A stretch of DNA of 64,000 bases, from assembly GCA_029204225.1 (NCBI GenBank), contig CM055114.1, positions 12,460,144 to 12,524,143 on the forward strand. Reading direction: 5' to 3'. Under the pieces are notes generated by a model. It was not told the origin of the DNA, did not search any database, and saw only the letters and a list, made by a program, of their open reading frames with translations. Source of the DNA: Diphasiastrum complanatum. Its lineage: Eukaryota; Streptophyta; Lycopodiopsida; Lycopodiales; Lycopodiaceae. The position numbers and the translations under genes are program-made. Shown here piece by piece: positions 11,557-24,727 of the stretch. Each line of letters opens with the position of its first letter. Positions within the stretch are counted from its first letter, which is position 1.

Positions 11557-12438
11557 TCACTTGTTGATCAGCATAATTTCTCGCTTGCCATTTGTCTTTT
11601 CTTTGTTCCATCTCCTTCTGTTTCTCGAAGCATTCATGCTCCTAGTGGGCAGGTTTGTTGCAGTACTTACAATTTCCAGGTTTATTTTGTCTTGAATAGC
11701 CGCGTCCTTGACCTCGGCCTTGATTCCAATTGCCTCGATTCGGACTATCATTGAATTGCTCATGAAATTGTTGAAATGATCTCCGGCTTGAGTTTCCTCC
11801 TCTCGATTGATACCTTCCATGACCAAATCTTCCACCTCATCCTCGTTACGATGATTCAAGTTCTCTTGACGTTGCTCTTCTTGCAAAAGCAATCCACCTA
11901 GTTCTTCATAGGTTGGAAGATTTTCTCTTGTGGCTATACTCGTCACAAACATCTGATGTGACTCACTTAGACTATTCAATGTCAATTGCACGATCTCATG
12001 ATCTCGTACTCGCTCTCCAACTACTGCTAATTGGTCACGGATCTCTTTGATTTTTAGTATGTGATTGAGAATAGTTGCACCATCATCCATCCGCAATGTA
12101 TGCAACTTCGTCTTCAAAAATAGTATTCCAGATGTATTTGTCATTTCAAACAATGCCTTCAATGTATCCCACGCTTCTTTTGGTCCTTCTGAATCTGAAA
12201 TATAGGGAATAATTGCATCTCTAACTGATAGGTTGATGACATTCTGGGCTTTCCGTTTTCTCCTATCAAATGTTCGCTGATCTTCTTCAATCACTGGTCT
12301 TGTCTCTCCACCTGTCACGATCTCCCATAGCTCCTTTTCCATCAAAATGTTCTTCAGTTTGAATTTCCAAACTGCATAGTTGCTGGCACCTTCCAATTTG
12401 CTTGACTCATTAAGGACACTCTCGCTTAAACTTGCCAT
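11557..12438 (-). pseudogene. Copia A1 gag (UBN2-type)
   Basis: A 293-codon frame starts MASLSESVLNESSKLEGA at 12438. It has the copia gag (UBN2) pattern: NYAVWKFKLKNILMEKELW near residue 25, an EAWDTLKALFE block near 88, ILKIKEIRDQLAVVGE near 130, and LPTYEELGGLLLQEEQR near 175. The zinc knuckle (CKYCNKPAH, then EHEC) is found near 11680-11630 in a different frame and has a stop inside, so the end of this frame (KREIMLINK) is not native. Downstream the frame is cut short by the internal deletion described for A1. Confidence 0.8.
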
Positions 12439-12509
12439 TACTGGATAGATGAGTCTAGATCACAAAATTTATCACACCACAGAACTGTAAATTTTTTTTT
12501 TTTTGGTTG

Positions 12510-12745
12510 GACACCTGATATCGGTACGACGTGCGAATGCATGACTGCTAGGGATTCTCTTTAGCTCGTGCGAGTGGATCCGATATAGGTACGGGTATGT
12601 GATATCGGTATAATGCGCGGATGTACGACTGCTCAGTATTTTCTTTACTTTTGGCGCGTGGATCCGATATTGGTATGGATATGCTATATTTGTATGATGT
12701 GCGGATGTACGACTGTTCAGAATTTTTTCTACCTCTGGCGCTACG
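12510..12745 (-). repeat. About 85-bp tandem repeat in A1 leader
   Basis: Three units, each with a GATATCGGTA-like word, GTGCGGATGTACGACTG and GCGTGGATCC, begin near 12513, 12601 and 12682. Because the unit is close to 3n, one frame on the minus strand gives a repetitive peptide (SSRTSAHYTDITYPY); I treat that as a by-product of the repeat. Confidence 0.75.
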
Positions 12746-13009
12746 GAAAAGTTGAAAAGTAGAGGGAATATCAAAACATTCAAATGGAATATTCTAGATT
12801 ATCCACTTCAGTGCGGCGGCTATGCCGCCTCCTCTTTGCGAAGATTTCAAAATGTGTGATCGTTCAAAAGAGCGAGATCAGTAATGTGAAAAGTATGAAG
12901 CCTCCTAACTCTGAATGGTAGTACTAGACACTGTCTAGTGTAATTTGCGGTACTCCAAATAGACAAATGAGAGATTTCTTGGCAAACCTCTCACACAAAT
13001 AGCACTTTC

Positions 13010-13208
13010 CACAACAACTCAGAAGTATTGTAAAAATCTCTCCCACTCAACAGATTTTCAATATGTTTGATACTGCCCTGGCCTTTTTTTATGCCTCCGG
13101 GTCTCTGCTTTTCACAACAACTAAGAAGTATTGTAAAAATCTCCCCACTCAACAGATTTTCAATCTGTCTGATGCTGCCCTAGCCTTTTTGATGCCTCCG
13201 GGACTGTG
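13010..13208 (-). repeat. 103-bp direct duplication in A1 leader
   Basis: CACAACAACTCAGAAGTATT at 13010 recurs as CACAACAACTAAGAAGTATT at 13113. Both are followed by GTAAAAATCTC, CACTCAACAGATTTTCAAT and ATGCCTCCGGG. Two units of about 100 bases lie between the primer site and gag. Confidence 0.8.
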
Positions 13209-13382
13209 TCTTCATTCCCCACTGATGATTTTGATCTCCAAACCTACAAAATACACCAAAGAAGGATTTCTTCTAGTCGTTTTTGTCTCTCCAAGCTTTC
13301 ACCTTCCGTGAAGGACTTTCTCACTTCATTGCGGAGCCTATGACAAGTTATATCCACTGATCAGGCATGCAGGACTATCAGT

Positions 13383-13394
13383 GCTCTGATACCA
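13383..13394 (-). other. Primer binding site of copia A1
   Basis: The minus strand reads TGGTATCAGAGC directly after the 5' LTR end. This is the standard copia site, complementary to the 3' end of initiator tRNA-Met. Confidence 0.92.
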
Positions 13395-13657
13395 TGTCAA
13401 CAATCAGATATGCAACATCAAGCATTCACCATAATCATTCACCACAAGAAGGCGGAAGAAGAACACGCACAATCACACTATCACTCTACAACATATTGAA
13501 TGTAAAATGTACAAATAAACCTTGAATCCCTGATAGAGATAGAAGACCTATGAGTAGACTAATAGACTACCCTACGGCTAATGACAGCTGATCACAGCTG
13601 TCGATATTAATGTATCTCTCAAACAATAACAATGAAGTTTATCATTGATTTCTAACA
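13395..13657 (-). repeat. 5' LTR of copia A1
   Basis: On the minus strand it starts TGTTAGAAATC and ends GTTGACA, 263 bases, directly followed by the primer site. GAATG follows at 13658-13662 on the plus strand. Confidence 0.92.
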
Positions 13658-14610
<953 letters not shown>

Positions 14611-14673
14611 AACACATATATTCTCTCCCTCTCTTTCTATATGTATATGTATGTGTGTGTGTGTGTGTGTATA

Positions 14674-14702
14674 CTAGTTGCTTGTGCCCGTCGACAACGG
14701 GC
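14674..14702 (-). mobile_element. Helitron 3' terminus (minus orientation)
   Basis: Read on the minus strand, a hairpin with 6-bp stem GCCCGT/ACGGGC (14702-14686) is followed by 8 bases and then CTAG (14677-14674), with T as the next base. This is the standard Helitron 3' end inserted at an A-T site. The sequence inside the end (CCACCTAGATC, then CCATTGCCCGT) is shared with the terminus at 19584-19612. The body extends to the right; its TC-type 5' end may lie in the GA run that ends near 17890, but this could not be fixed. Confidence 0.65.
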
Positions 14703-14719
14703 AATGGGTGGCCGATGAT

Positions 14720-16063
14720 CTAGGTGGCGACATGTGGTCGAGACATATGGATGATGCTCAGAGCAGGCAATTCATGATTGAAGGCGGACATAATTAGATG
14801 TGGCCAAAATTTTGTTGGCCAGTCATTTGGGGGGTGGTGTTTTGATGGTTTCGACATGCATCGACATGAAGCTTCGACACCTTGACATGTGTGCGGGTGT
14901 GTGCTTTTAGGTGTGCATGTGTGCGTGCATGTATGTGCATGTGTGTGCATGTTGCATGTGTATGAGTGTGTATGTGTTCATACCCACAAATAGTGTTGAT
15001 ATGTTTTTGGAGGCTATGTATGTGTATGTGTATGTGTGTGTTTTTGAACCTAACAAATCTAAAAAAAACTGCACATTATCACCACAATACCAAACATACG
15101 AATATTAAAGTAAATCAAATTCGTATAGAGTCATCACAGTCAAACATATCATATTGACCAAACCTAGCAACCAGCAACAGCTCCGAGTTGAGGAGAATAT
15201 GTCTCACCTACATCCATTTACAACAACAACCACGTTAGAACAGGGACATTGTTGTGAGAACTACAAGTGTCTACACATACTCTCAGTTGTTATCCATGTT
15301 GCAACAAGTAGTCATTGCCAAGTTAGGTGACGCTAATTTTGTCCATATCATAAATAAAAAGTCGGACATTGTTTAAGCTTTACTCAAAGTTACAAAATTT
15401 ATAACAATGTATAATCAGTGCTTAAAAGTCAACAATTACAAAAGTACGACTGAAGTAGACAGTTACATCCAGACTAGTTTTAAAGTAGAGTTCAAAACTA
15501 TCTACCATTACCCTTTTCAAAATGCTTATTGGAACACCATGCCTTTTTATAAGTAACAACTTAGAAAAATGTTTATTGCACTGTCAATTTCAAATTGTTA
15601 GGGCATTATCGTCCACAAATAAGTATATAGACTTTAACAGACAAGTCTAATCAAAGTCATATAACTAAATCCATCATACCATTCACATTAGAAATAGTCG
15701 AAGTGTAACCAAAGGTTTAAACAAAAAGCAGTACACTTCAAAGGAAACCTCATTAATGAAAGTTGAGCATGAACAAGTAGTAAATTCATGATCATCTCAT
15801 GGCATTTCAACTCTTCATATCTATTAGTAGCAACAACCATATTGAGGAGATTAGAAGACTGTTCACACAAATTTTTTTAATGTTAACATTTAGAGTGTTG
15901 TACGAAGTCTGATCAAAAGAACTCAAGACAATTTGTTCATTGTGATCATAGTGACCGAAACAAGCAAGTAAATCATGAGAGCATTTCTTAATTAGATGTG
16001 TGTGTGTGTGTGTGTGTTATTGTGTATTATGATTTGTGATTTTGTTGTAAGAAAATTTTAACT
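14720..16063. other. TG-rich stretch and unassigned DNA
   Basis: 14880-15045 is rich in TGTGTG and GCATGTGT words. The rest to 16063 has no gene, and open frames are short. A TG run lies at about 15998-16017. If the Helitron ending at 14674 is several kilobases long, this is part of its body. Confidence 0.35.
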
Positions 16064-16713
16064 TGGTATCAGAGGGGACAGAGATTGTACACAATAAAAA
16101 AATAGTTGTTGAAGAGAGCTTTGGGAGAACTGTTTTTCGAGAGTTCGAGGTTTACAATAGCCAGAAGGTGAAAAGTGAAACACTGGTGCATTATTTCGGG
16201 TATATGGAGGCTTGCCAGGCTCAGTACTAGGATTCTTAGCTTGTGCATTACAACAAACAGTGTCAAAAATGGGCCAAATTTGATATTGTAAGGACATAAA
16301 GGCAGTTGTACTAACTGGTTAGCCATGGAGAGACTTAGAGGTTTCTATCAGAGAATTGGCCAGAACCTAACAACTTTGTGGTAAAAAGATTGAAAAACGC
16401 CATTTTTTCAGGATGGCCTTGTCTCACTGTTTCTCCACATAAACTGGCAAGTGAAGGCTCCATAGAATTATTGTCAACAGGATGACCTCATTCCATGCCT
16501 CAGTTTCAGTTGAAGGCAGAGAAAAAGTGAGCTTGATCCACCCTATAGAATCTTTACTAGTGAAGCCCCTATGGAAAGAAAGCCCCATCTATCAACAATC
16601 TATTTGCACAATACTAGCTCGTTCCAAACTTCATCAGACGGAATGAAACAACTTCACCAAACACAACAAAATGGTGGTACTTTGGGACTAGCACCAAGAT
16701 AGTGTGGGGGACA
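16064..16713 (+). mobile_element. Short internal region of a small LTR element (LARD/TRIM-like)
   Basis: TGGTATCAGAG at 16064-16074 is a primer site. About 640 bases further on, a purine tract, AGTGTGGGGGACA (16701-16713), is followed by TGTTGGCC at 16714, which looks like the first bases of a 3' LTR. No retroviral protein is encoded between them; short frames show no motif. A non-coding element of this size would be a LARD- or TRIM-like derivative. The weak point is that the sequence before 16064 does not visibly match the sequence after 16714, so the LTR pair is not shown. Confidence 0.4.
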
Positions 16714-17700
16714 TGTTGGCCATTTTTAGTACATGCCCATTGCACAAAATATGTAAATAAATACTAAGGGCTCTCATAGTCTCAATTTTGTAAAGTTATG
16801 TAATGAAATAAAATTCAGACACCGCATAATGGTGCACTTGTACTATGCAAAGTGCCAATAGCTGCAAATACTCCATGAAGTATTAGAAAGAATAAGCAAC
16901 TAATTTTGATTAAGTCTGCATCAAAGCGTAGTAGCAAACTCATGTGGCGTACTCAAGTAGAAATTACAAAAAGCATTGCTTTTATCTAGCCAAATTCTTT
17001 GCATTTCATGTGCTCAAGTTTCATTTGATAAATCAAAGAGTTGAGTCCCCTCCTATATTTTCTTTCAAATTTGGGAGAGAAAGAGAGAAAATTGTGAGGT
17101 GAATGTGTATGCTTCATGCTTGATGATTGCTTCTCTACTATGCTTGTATGATGCCTAAATCGCTAATTTTGTGTAGTACCTCTCCTTGTTAGTTAGATCT
17201 GTTGTAGAATGCTATGCAAGTCAAAATGATCCAAGCTACTAATCTGCACATAAAAATATTGGCTTCCATGCTCTTTTGAGGCTAGTCTCCTTCTCATCCA
17301 TCTTCTCTTTGTTGTAGCATGCATCATAGTTGTTAGATTTAAAATATAGTTAATTGGAATCCAAAGAGAACAAGAGCTATGAAGGGTATGGCACAAGTAG
17401 GATAAGTACCCATTTTGTGCATTTTCTAGGATTCTTTACAGTTTCAACCTTCCATTAGGACATAGCGTAAGCTCTGGAAGAGGTAGTCGGTGACAACCCC
17501 GACTTTTCCTAGCTTATGAGAGTTTCTTGGACGTATAGGTCTCATTCCTCCCTGTTGGATTTATTCGTGACCTCCCTATACTAAAATAGAGTCATTACCT
17601 CCTTTTTATTGGCCCATAACACTTGTAGCAACAATGGATCTGGTGAATATGTGGGAAAAAAGGGTAATACACATGCACAAAAATAGTCGTCTCTTATCCA
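16714..17700 (+). other. Possible 3' LTR start and unassigned DNA
   Basis: TGTTGGCCATTTTTAGTAC at 16714 may open a 3' LTR. Two AAATAAAT/AAATAAAA stretches occur at about 16755-16815. No end of the LTR or matching partner was found, and no gene is visible. Confidence 0.25.
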
Positions 17701-18800
<1,100 letters not shown>

Positions 18801-18940
18801 CATGGGATTGCGCTCCCTCTCTCTCACTCACTCACTCACTCATGGTTCTCACGATGCTCTCTCTTTCTCTCTCGGATGCTCTCGGTTCTCACGGTTCTCA
18901 TGTTTGTCTTTCTCTCTCTCTCTCACTCACGGTTCTCACG

Positions 18941-18943
<3 letters not shown>

Positions 18944-19024
<81 letters not shown>
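18944..19024 (+). repeat. (CT)n microsatellite, 81 bp
   Basis: A perfect CT run flanked on both sides by GGTTCTCACG words, inside the Helitron candidate. Confidence 0.97.
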
Positions 19025-19026
<2 letters not shown>

Positions 19027-19127
19027 GCTATCGGTTCTCACGGGCCATTGTTCATGGTTCTCATGGGCCGTTGTTGACCCCTCCCAAACGACCGCAAAGG
19101 AGGTGTTTGTGGCCCCTCCCTTCATCC

Positions 19128-19500
19128 CTCATAGGGACCGCATTTAGGCCATTTGTGGTCCTTTAGGCCACGCATTTCATCGCAAATGAAGGCAACGTTA
19201 ACCGCATAAGGTGTCTCTCTCTTTGTCTCAAGAGGTTTTTGAACAAATGAGGTGTTTGCGACCTCACTACAAGGACTGCAACCTCAGTACAAGGACTGCA
19301 TAAGGACCATTATTAGGCCACATAGGTACCGCATTTAGGCCATTTGTGGTCCTTTAGGACACGCATTTCACTAGATCATCGGCAACATAGGGACCGCATT
19401 TAGGCCGCATAGGGACTACAATTAGGCCGCATAGGGACCGCATTTAGGCCGCATAAGGACCGCCGCGTAAGGACCGCAATTAGCCCGCATAGGGACCACC
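19128..19500 (+). repeat. Degenerate minisatellite, GGGACCGCATTTAGGCC core
   Basis: The core word CATAGGGACCGCATTTAGGC and variants (ACTACAATTAGGCC, AAGGACCGCAATTAGCCC) recur about eight times between 19130 and 19490. A longer unit, CCGCATTTAGGCCATTTGTG with a following GTCCTTTAGG and ACGCATTTCA, occurs twice, near 19138 and 19327. Confidence 0.75.
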
Positions 19501-19618
19501 GCCACCTTGATTGAAAAATCAACATCCGTCAACGACATACTGAATTTCCAAATCATCGGCCGCCACCTAGATCGGCCGCCATTGCCCGTCACCGATGGGC
19601 ACTCTTTACTAGTATATA

Positions 19619-20443
<825 letters not shown>

Positions 20444-20455
20444 TGGTATCAGAAC
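20444..20455 (+). other. Primer binding site of an LTR remnant
   Basis: TGGTATCAGAAC matches the initiator tRNA-Met type copia site except for the penultimate G. It shows that the sequence before it is an LTR and the sequence after it an untranslated leader. Confidence 0.6.
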
Positions 20456-21250
20456 ATAGATCCTTGATTCATGGTGTTTCTATGTGAATTTGATTAGATT
20501 TGATAAGTTTATTGTTTTTGTAGCTTTCTTTTTGCTAATTCTAATTGTGAAATTTTCAGGTCTGCTCAGACCAATTTGAGATATACAATTTCATTTTTCA
20601 TTTCTAATTTGATTCCATAGGATTGTAGAATTTTGTCTTAGCTTTCATTTGCACCAATTTGCAAGGCATTTGGATAAGAGATGCAAAAGTTATTGCACTT
20701 TTCCCAAAAGTTGTCAAAATAGGTGACTAGGATTTCGCTTCACTTGATTTAAATTTTTCAAATTTGATCTAACTTTTTATTTCAAGTTTCTTTACGTAAT
20801 ATTTTAGAGCATTGTCTTACTTCTATCTAATCCATATGGCAGGTCGTTTGGATTATCATCCAAAAAGTTATGACAAATCTTGTTTCCTAGCTCTAGTTTT
20901 GCTAATTTTCTTCTTCCAAAAACTTTAGCCCTGTTCTGTTGTTAATTTGGCCTATTAAATCACATTCATTCATTGATCTGATCCTATAGACTGATAGAGG
21001 CTTTTCAGAGGTACTTAATTTGTGGGATTTGGATCAATATTGAGGAAGTTATGATCAAATTAGTGGAGATGGGTCAGACTAGCTAGAATTCTAAAAAAAA
21101 AATTGGATTTTTTCAAGTGAGAGAGAAGCACTTCAAATTTTCAAACTTGAAGTTTTGTTTCTTTGTAAATTTTTTTCAGTTTCTTTATTTTGAAGTTTTG
21201 CAGGTTTAAATTTAAAAAAAAAAAACTAACGTAATCCTGCCCTCGCAAAG
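20456..21250 (+). other. Non-coding leader-like region
   Basis: AT-rich sequence after the primer site, without coding frames. It probably is the leader of the element whose primer site is at 20444, since the element's gag is not present before the next insertion. Confidence 0.3.
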
Positions 21251-21690
21251 CCCTCGCAGATTAGGTCATGAGAAAAAAAAGTGTGAAAAACCCAAAAAGA
21301 TACTATGCCCAAAAAATAAAACCCTGATTTTTTAAAGTAAGAAAATAATAATAGAAAAAAAACAAAGGACTAAACCAAACCCTAACCGCGACCCACCCCT
21401 GCGCCTTCCCTATCACGCCCTCCCCACTCTTTCTATGTTCTCTCTCTCCTCTCTACGTCCTCTGACCTAACCCTAACCTCATAGAGCCCTAACCCTACCC
21501 TCGCAGATTAGGTCATGAGAAAAAAAGTGTGAAAACCCTAAAAAGATACTGTGCCCAAACAATAAAACCCTAATTTTTTAGGGTAAGAAAATAATAATAA
21601 AAAACAAAAAAACAAAGGCCTTAACCTAACCCTGACCGTGACCCACCCCCCGCGCCTTTCCTATCACGCCCTCCCTACTCTCTCTCTAAG
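21251..21690 (+). repeat. Direct duplication, 247-bp offset
   Basis: CCCTCGCAGATTAGGTCATG at 21251 recurs at 21498. Both copies continue through AAGTGTGAAAA, AAAAAGATACT, ACCCTAACC/ACCCTGACC, GCGACCCACCCC-like words and CTATCACGCCCTCC. About 190 bases align in each copy. AACCCTAA words inside are scattered, not a telomere array. Confidence 0.85.
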
Positions 21691-21699
21691 TTATCTCTC

Positions 21700-21880
21700 T
21701 CTCAACTGACATTATTGCTATTTTTCGTTGAAACCCTAAAAATCCTAAAATTTTGAAAAAACTACGCTCCTCTCTCTCGCACCCCTCTCTGTAACACGAT
21801 GCTATGATGCTCTATTTTAAACATGTCTCTCTCTCTAGAATGTTCTCTTTATCTCTCTCTCTAAAATGTTCTCTTTCTAG
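21700..21880. other. CT-rich spacer
   Basis: CTCTCTC-rich non-coding sequence between the duplication and copia J2. No gene. Confidence 0.4.
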
Positions 21881-22353
21881 AAGTTTCTTAAAGCATTTGA
21901 AGGCTTTAGATTAATACTTTATGAACATGACTATCATCCATCTAGGGTAATCATCTATAAAGGTAATAAATTAAAGTGCATCACTTGGCATTGGGCCGCA
22001 GAGAACACTATGTACAAGATCTAGTACATGCTTTGTCTTGAGGGAGTGTGATCTAGAAAATCTGCTTCTAGAATGTTTGCCATTAATGCAAGACTCACAG
22101 AAGAATGATTTCCTAACAGAGAGAAATTCAATCCATCAAGTAAATTATTACAACTCATGTAAGAAAGAGATCTTGTATTAGCGTGTCCAAATCGACCATG
22201 CCACAGTAATGCTTGATCGTTTACATTTTCATGAGAAGTAGTAGCTAGTGCAATAGAGTCAGAAAGTACATATAAATTTTCAACTCAAGTGCAAGTCATC
22301 TAAATAGTATCTTTATCAAAGATTGTACACTGTTCACAAGAAAATGTAATAGC
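21881..22353 (-). pseudogene. Copia J2, GAG-pre-integrase and integrase start
   Basis: The minus strand matches J1 (62300-62770) block by block: CEQCTI-type start, cysteine and histidine positions of the GAG-pre-integrase domain, and the start of the integrase core near 21960-21900. Base identity to J1 is obvious by eye. Stops and frameshifts are frequent. Copia I inserted at 22354, and the more upstream protease part of J2 lies beyond it at 26062-26400. Left of 21881 the sequence changes to CT repeats. Confidence 0.75.
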
Positions 22354-22878
22354 TGTCAAGATTAGTAAAATTATATCTTCCTATCTCGAGTTTAGGGGCC
22401 ATGCCTATCTTATTTCCATTGTATATTTTATTGTACATAAAGGTATGTGAATTGAGCGTATAACCTTTGAGTTAGGTAGGTTCGATCTTGATGTTATGCA
22501 AAAGTTTAGATTACATGCAAAGTCATTCAGAGTGCATGCAAGCAACATGCAATCAGTGCATGCAATATGCAAAGTAGTTCTCATGATCTACACATGTCTA
22601 GGTAGTTTTGAGAGTTGACATGTAGTACATGCAATATCCATGCATGCAGTTTTACATGTGGATCCTTGGTAGTTGAGTTAACTAAGTAAAGTGGACTTTC
22701 CATGCAACTCTATTGTAGGAATTCGAGCCTCTTTGATGTAGGGAAACTTTGGCATGTTTGGCCATATTGTGAATATTGAGATTTTGGTGATTTGTGGCTC
22801 ATTCTCTCTCTACCCGAGTTTTATGTATTGATTTTCTCTCTCTACCCAAGAGCAGGCTATTTTCTCCATAGTGAGTAC
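22354..22878 (+). repeat. 5' LTR of copia I, 3'-truncated
   Basis: It starts TGTCAAGATTAG and aligns with 25333-25877 through ATTTCCATTGTATATTTTAT, ATGCATGCA-rich words and GGTGATTT. The alignment stops after GTACTTA, about 185 bases before the end of the 3' copy. The 5' copy also lacks a 19-20-base segment present near 25446 (TCTAAAATAGGTCGAG). Confidence 0.8.
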
Positions 22879-22937
22879 TTATTATGAGCTTGATCTCACA
22901 TTTAGTTTAGATTTCATAGGTTGGATCAACATTATAA

Positions 22938-23948
22938 GTGTTAGATCCTAGATTGAGAATGGAACCATTATTGATTCTACAAGATGTAATGGACATTGTA
23001 AGTGGAGTTGAAGAAGAACCTACAACACCTAATGAAGCTACAACATTCAACAAAAGAACTAGAATTGCTCTTCATTTCATTAAAATGAATGTCACAAATG
23101 AAGTGTTAAGAGAGATCAGTACATGCACCACTGCCAACGAGGCTTGGAACACTCTCAAAACCATCTATGAAATTAAGAATACTTCTAGATTGCTTACACT
23201 TAAAAATCAAATCTTTCTAAGTTATCAGAGAGTAGATGAGAGTGCTTCATCTTATGTAATGAGAGTAAAGGATCTTCATCAAGAGTTAGCTGGTATTGGT
23301 GATGCTCTTAAGAACAATGAACTTGTTCAAGTAGTCCTTAATGGACTTAGAGATTAGTATGACAATATTGTGCAGACTTATGTTGTCAGGGACGAACTTC
23401 CATCCTTGGAGACTCTTCAAGGTGTTCTCATTGCTGAAGAAAGCAGGCAAGAGAACAAGATGCTGAGGATCAACAGACTCTCATTGAAGGATGGTGGAGA
23501 TGACAAAGCACTCTTCACCAAGGACAAGTCAAGAGGCAAGGGCAAAGGTCAACAACACTTCAAGAAGGACAAGGCCAAAGAAGGTAGTGAGGATCAATCC
23601 TCACAAGCTGCAACATCCAGTGGCAAGAAGAAGCTGTCAAAGATCAAATGTTTTTTTTGTGACAAAAAGGGCCATTATGCATCAAATTGTTTCAAGAAGA
23701 AGAACCAGTTCAAGCAAGCTAACCTTACTAATGAGGAAGAGTGTGAGGGTATTGAGAGTGAAAGAGAGGATTCTTTAATGATGTCTAGTTTTCAATCTTC
23801 TCCTTACAAGTATGAAGAAATTTGGTGGATAGATAGTGGGGCTAGTTCTCATATGTCTAGTTCTAGAAACTATTTCACAAGTCTCATGCCATATGTAGGT
23901 GCAAAAATATCAATCTATATTGCTAATGATGTAGAGTGTAGAATTTAA
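22938..23948 (+). pseudogene. Copia I gag, zinc knuckle and protease
   Basis: Gag starts near 22938 in a block like that of copia C (RMEPLLILQDVMDIVSG), continues with EAWNTLKTIYEIKNTSR and LKNNELVQVVLNGLRD, and is cut by a TAG at 23355-23357. It resumes at 23370 in the same frame. The knuckle CFFCDKKGHYASNC (about 23650-23690) is intact. The protease motif WWIDSGASSHMSSS lies at about 23823-23865. A TAA at 23946-23948 ends the frame in the protease. The usual N-terminal start of gag is partly lost. Frame and domain order make the identity secure. Confidence 0.85.
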
Positions 23949-24141
23949 GGAATAGGAAGTATTCCATTACATGCATCATCATCAAAATCTTTTTGTTTGC
24001 ATGATGTACTTTATGTGCCTATACTAACCAAGAATCTCATTAGTGTAGGACAGTTTTTTGATAGTGGATTGGATGTCAAATTTCATATTCACAAGTGTGT
24101 AATCTCAAGGGAGAGTGAAATGATAGCTAGAGGATCTAGAG

Positions 24142-24726
24142 TTGGAAAGTTGTACAGGCTGGATTAATAGGGAGAGCGATAACATTTCAGATATTGCTTA
24201 TGAGACCAAGGTTCATCAGGAGGATCTATGGCATAAGAGATTGGGACATCCCAATTTCAAAGACATGCAATCTATGGTCAAGGAAGTAAAAGTTGTTGGA
24301 CTACCAAAGACACTGTCAAAGGAGCTTCAACCTTGTGTTTTGGCAAAATCACATAGAAGACCTTTTCCAAGATTAAGCATCAAAACAAAGCATCCATTTG
24401 AACTCGTGCACTCTAATGTTTATTTCTCTTCAACCAAAAGCAAAGAAGGAGCAAATTGCTTTGTTTCTTTTGTAGATGATTATACAAGATATTCTCGGAT
24501 CTACATGCTATCTTCTAAAGCCATGGTTTATGATGTTTTCTTACTTTCAAAGCTAATGTAGAAAAGCAGTCTTCTTTCAAGTTGAAAGCTTTGAGAAGTT
24601 ATAGTGGAGGTGAATATACCTCTAACAAGTTCAAAGACTTTTGTGAAAGAGGGAATACAAAGAGAATTTTCTTGTTCTTATACTCCTCAGCAAAATGGAG
24701 TTGCTAAAAGAAAAAATAGAGCTTTG
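24142..24726 (+). pseudogene. Copia I integrase, N-terminal half
   Basis: The GAG-pre-integrase block (DLWHKRLGHPNFKDMQS, about 24220) is followed by PCVLAKSHRRPFPR and the integrase core (HPFELVHSNVYFSS, VSFVDDYTRYSRIYM). A frameshift occurs near 24560-24600, after which GGEYTSNKFKDFCEREGIQR and YTPQQNGVAKRKNRAL follow. The integrase then stops abruptly near 24728 at the deletion joint. One of the expected pre-integrase cysteines is changed (PCVLAKS instead of a CxxC pattern). Confidence 0.8.
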
Positions 24727-24727
24727 C

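Larger units (their letters stand above)
9662..13657 (-). mobile_element. Copia A1, complete insertion with internal deletion
   Basis: This is a complete insertion of 3,996 bp on the minus strand. GAATG at 9657-9661 and 13658-13662 is a perfect target-site duplication. LTRs lie at 13395-13657 (5') and 9662-9923 (3') and differ at roughly 18 positions by eye. The primer site is at 13383-13394 and the purine tract at 9924-9934. Inside are a long leader, gag, and a pol that starts just before the reverse transcriptase: protease and integrase are missing. Comparison with A2 (36066-38416) places the deletion between the zinc knuckle and the linker before RT, close to 11560, removing about 1.5 kb. 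Together with in-frame stops this makes it non-autonomous. It splits the gag of element M. Confidence 0.92.
18801..19612 (+). mobile_element. Non-autonomous Helitron candidate
   Basis: The 3' end is clear: hairpin GCCCGT/ATGGGC at 19584-19600 (one G-T pair), 8 bases, CTAG at 19609-19612, then T. The 5' limit is not fixed; the TC-rich blocks at 18814-18830 and 18944-19024 are candidates. Between them lies non-coding sequence with repeated GGTTCTCACG words and a GGGACCGCATTTAGGCC minisatellite. No RepHel coding is visible, so it would be mobilised in trans. The helicase fragment at 970-1787 shows that autonomous relatives once existed in this genome. Confidence 0.55.

Noticed and set aside
12472-12783. 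103-codon frame with a repeated SSRTSAHYTDITYPY-like peptide
   Set aside because: It comes from the 85-base repeat in the leader of copia A1, upstream of the real gag start, and has no known domain.
21380-21500. Interstitial telomere repeat
   Set aside because: AACCCTAA words are scattered among other sequence; there is no run of TTTAGGG units.
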